NCBI GenBank assembly: GCA_015057625.1 | Contig: SVDZ01000001.1 | Coordinates: 306,921-370,920 of the forward strand | Direction of reading: 5' to 3' | Source: Lachnospiraceae bacterium | GTDB lineage: Bacteria > Bacillota > Clostridia > Lachnospirales > Lachnospiraceae | DNA length: 64,000 bases | Shown here: positions 63,802 through 64,000 of the stretch, piece after piece | Position numbering within the stretch: the stretch's first letter is position 1 | How the letters are laid out: each line of letters opens with the position of its first letter | Notes under the pieces: generated by a model | Databases searched by the model: none | What the model was told of the DNA's origin: nothing | Seen by the model: the letters and a program-made list of their open reading frames with translations, nothing else | Made by a program: the position numbers and the translations under genes

Positions 63802-64000
63802 ATTAGTCCCTCTATTCTGTCTTATTCGTTCAATACACTCTGATATTAACTCTACATTCTATTTCAAAAAACTTCAAGGGGTAATCTGATTTTAATCGCT
63901 TCTGTGAATCCACTCCCTGCTCCGGGAGTATGCACTAAGCAAAAAAATGTCTCCAATGCAAATTGGGCATTCACCTTAAATCTGATATACCAAATCTGCC
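63802..64000. other. Unassigned right edge
   Basis: No supported gene. A short hairpin (ACTCCCTGCTCCGGGAGT, about 63911-63928) stands out. Minus-strand frames here are short and unsupported. Confidence 0.4.

Noticed and set aside
63840-64000. Possible coding end on the minus strand at the right edge
   Set aside because: Frames are broken by stops within about 25 codons and have no recognisable domain.

Overview
The window is AT-rich DNA from an anaerobic Firmicute, most likely a gut Lachnospiraceae (Coprococcus/Butyrivibrio/Lachnospira-like). The evidence is the gene set: LL-diaminopimelate aminotransferase, type III glutamine synthetase, a bacterial V-type ATPase operon, CotF-like spore-coat genes, and secreted GH16/GH3 glucanases with Thr/Pro/Glu linkers and Lys-rich Fn3-like domains. 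Species cannot be fixed from sequence alone. Most genes are on the minus strand.

Region 1 (0-25 kb) holds nitrogen assimilation and glutamine use: pyrG, dapL, gltD, gltB, dapF, purF, an Amt-PII fusion and glnN. Between them sit a biotin unit (degenerate BirA-like regulator, sodium symporter, bioB) with a BirA-type operator over its promoter, a GH16 glucanase, a nitroreductase and a ZIP-transporter remnant. The leaders of glnN, gltB, purF and amt each carry a small hairpin with a six-base loop of form AARGGC that overlaps an intrinsic terminator. This is the layout of ANTAR-protein antitermination targets, so these genes probably form one nitrogen-responsive regulon.

Three long intergenic spacers in region 1 (pyrG/dapL, gltD/gltB, dapF/purF) contain an unusual modular repeat family. 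Each has a phased tandem array (63, about 64 and exactly 53 bp units, close to whole helical turns) plus short shared modules that abut the stop codon of the upstream gene. One of these spacers also holds a 347-bp long-inverted-repeat element.

Region 2 (25-34 kb) looks like an envelope or stress cluster: an ECF sigma factor, an anti-sigma-like protein with two shorter tandem paralogues, a serpin, a lipoprotein, a membrane transglutaminase-like protein, and a YtrA-type GntR/ABC transporter operon with two matching operators.

Region 3 (34-45.4 kb) has an NSS-family symporter with a small partner gene and a nine-gene V-ATPase operon (H-I-K-E-C-F-A-B-D). Its proteolipid carries the sodium-binding signature. 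A 55-bp hairpin repeat array separates the B and D genes.

Region 4 (45.6-63.4 kb) is a beta-glucan utilisation neighbourhood: a GH3 lipoprotein, two multidomain GH16 enzymes, a cytoplasmic permuted GH3, a GH55-like beta-helix protein and a non-catalytic binding protein. Two spore-coat genes, an amidase and the rpsF-ssb-rpsR operon lie among them. A DUF951 gene follows at 63.6-63.8 kb. No tRNA, rRNA, CRISPR array or intact insertion sequence was seen.
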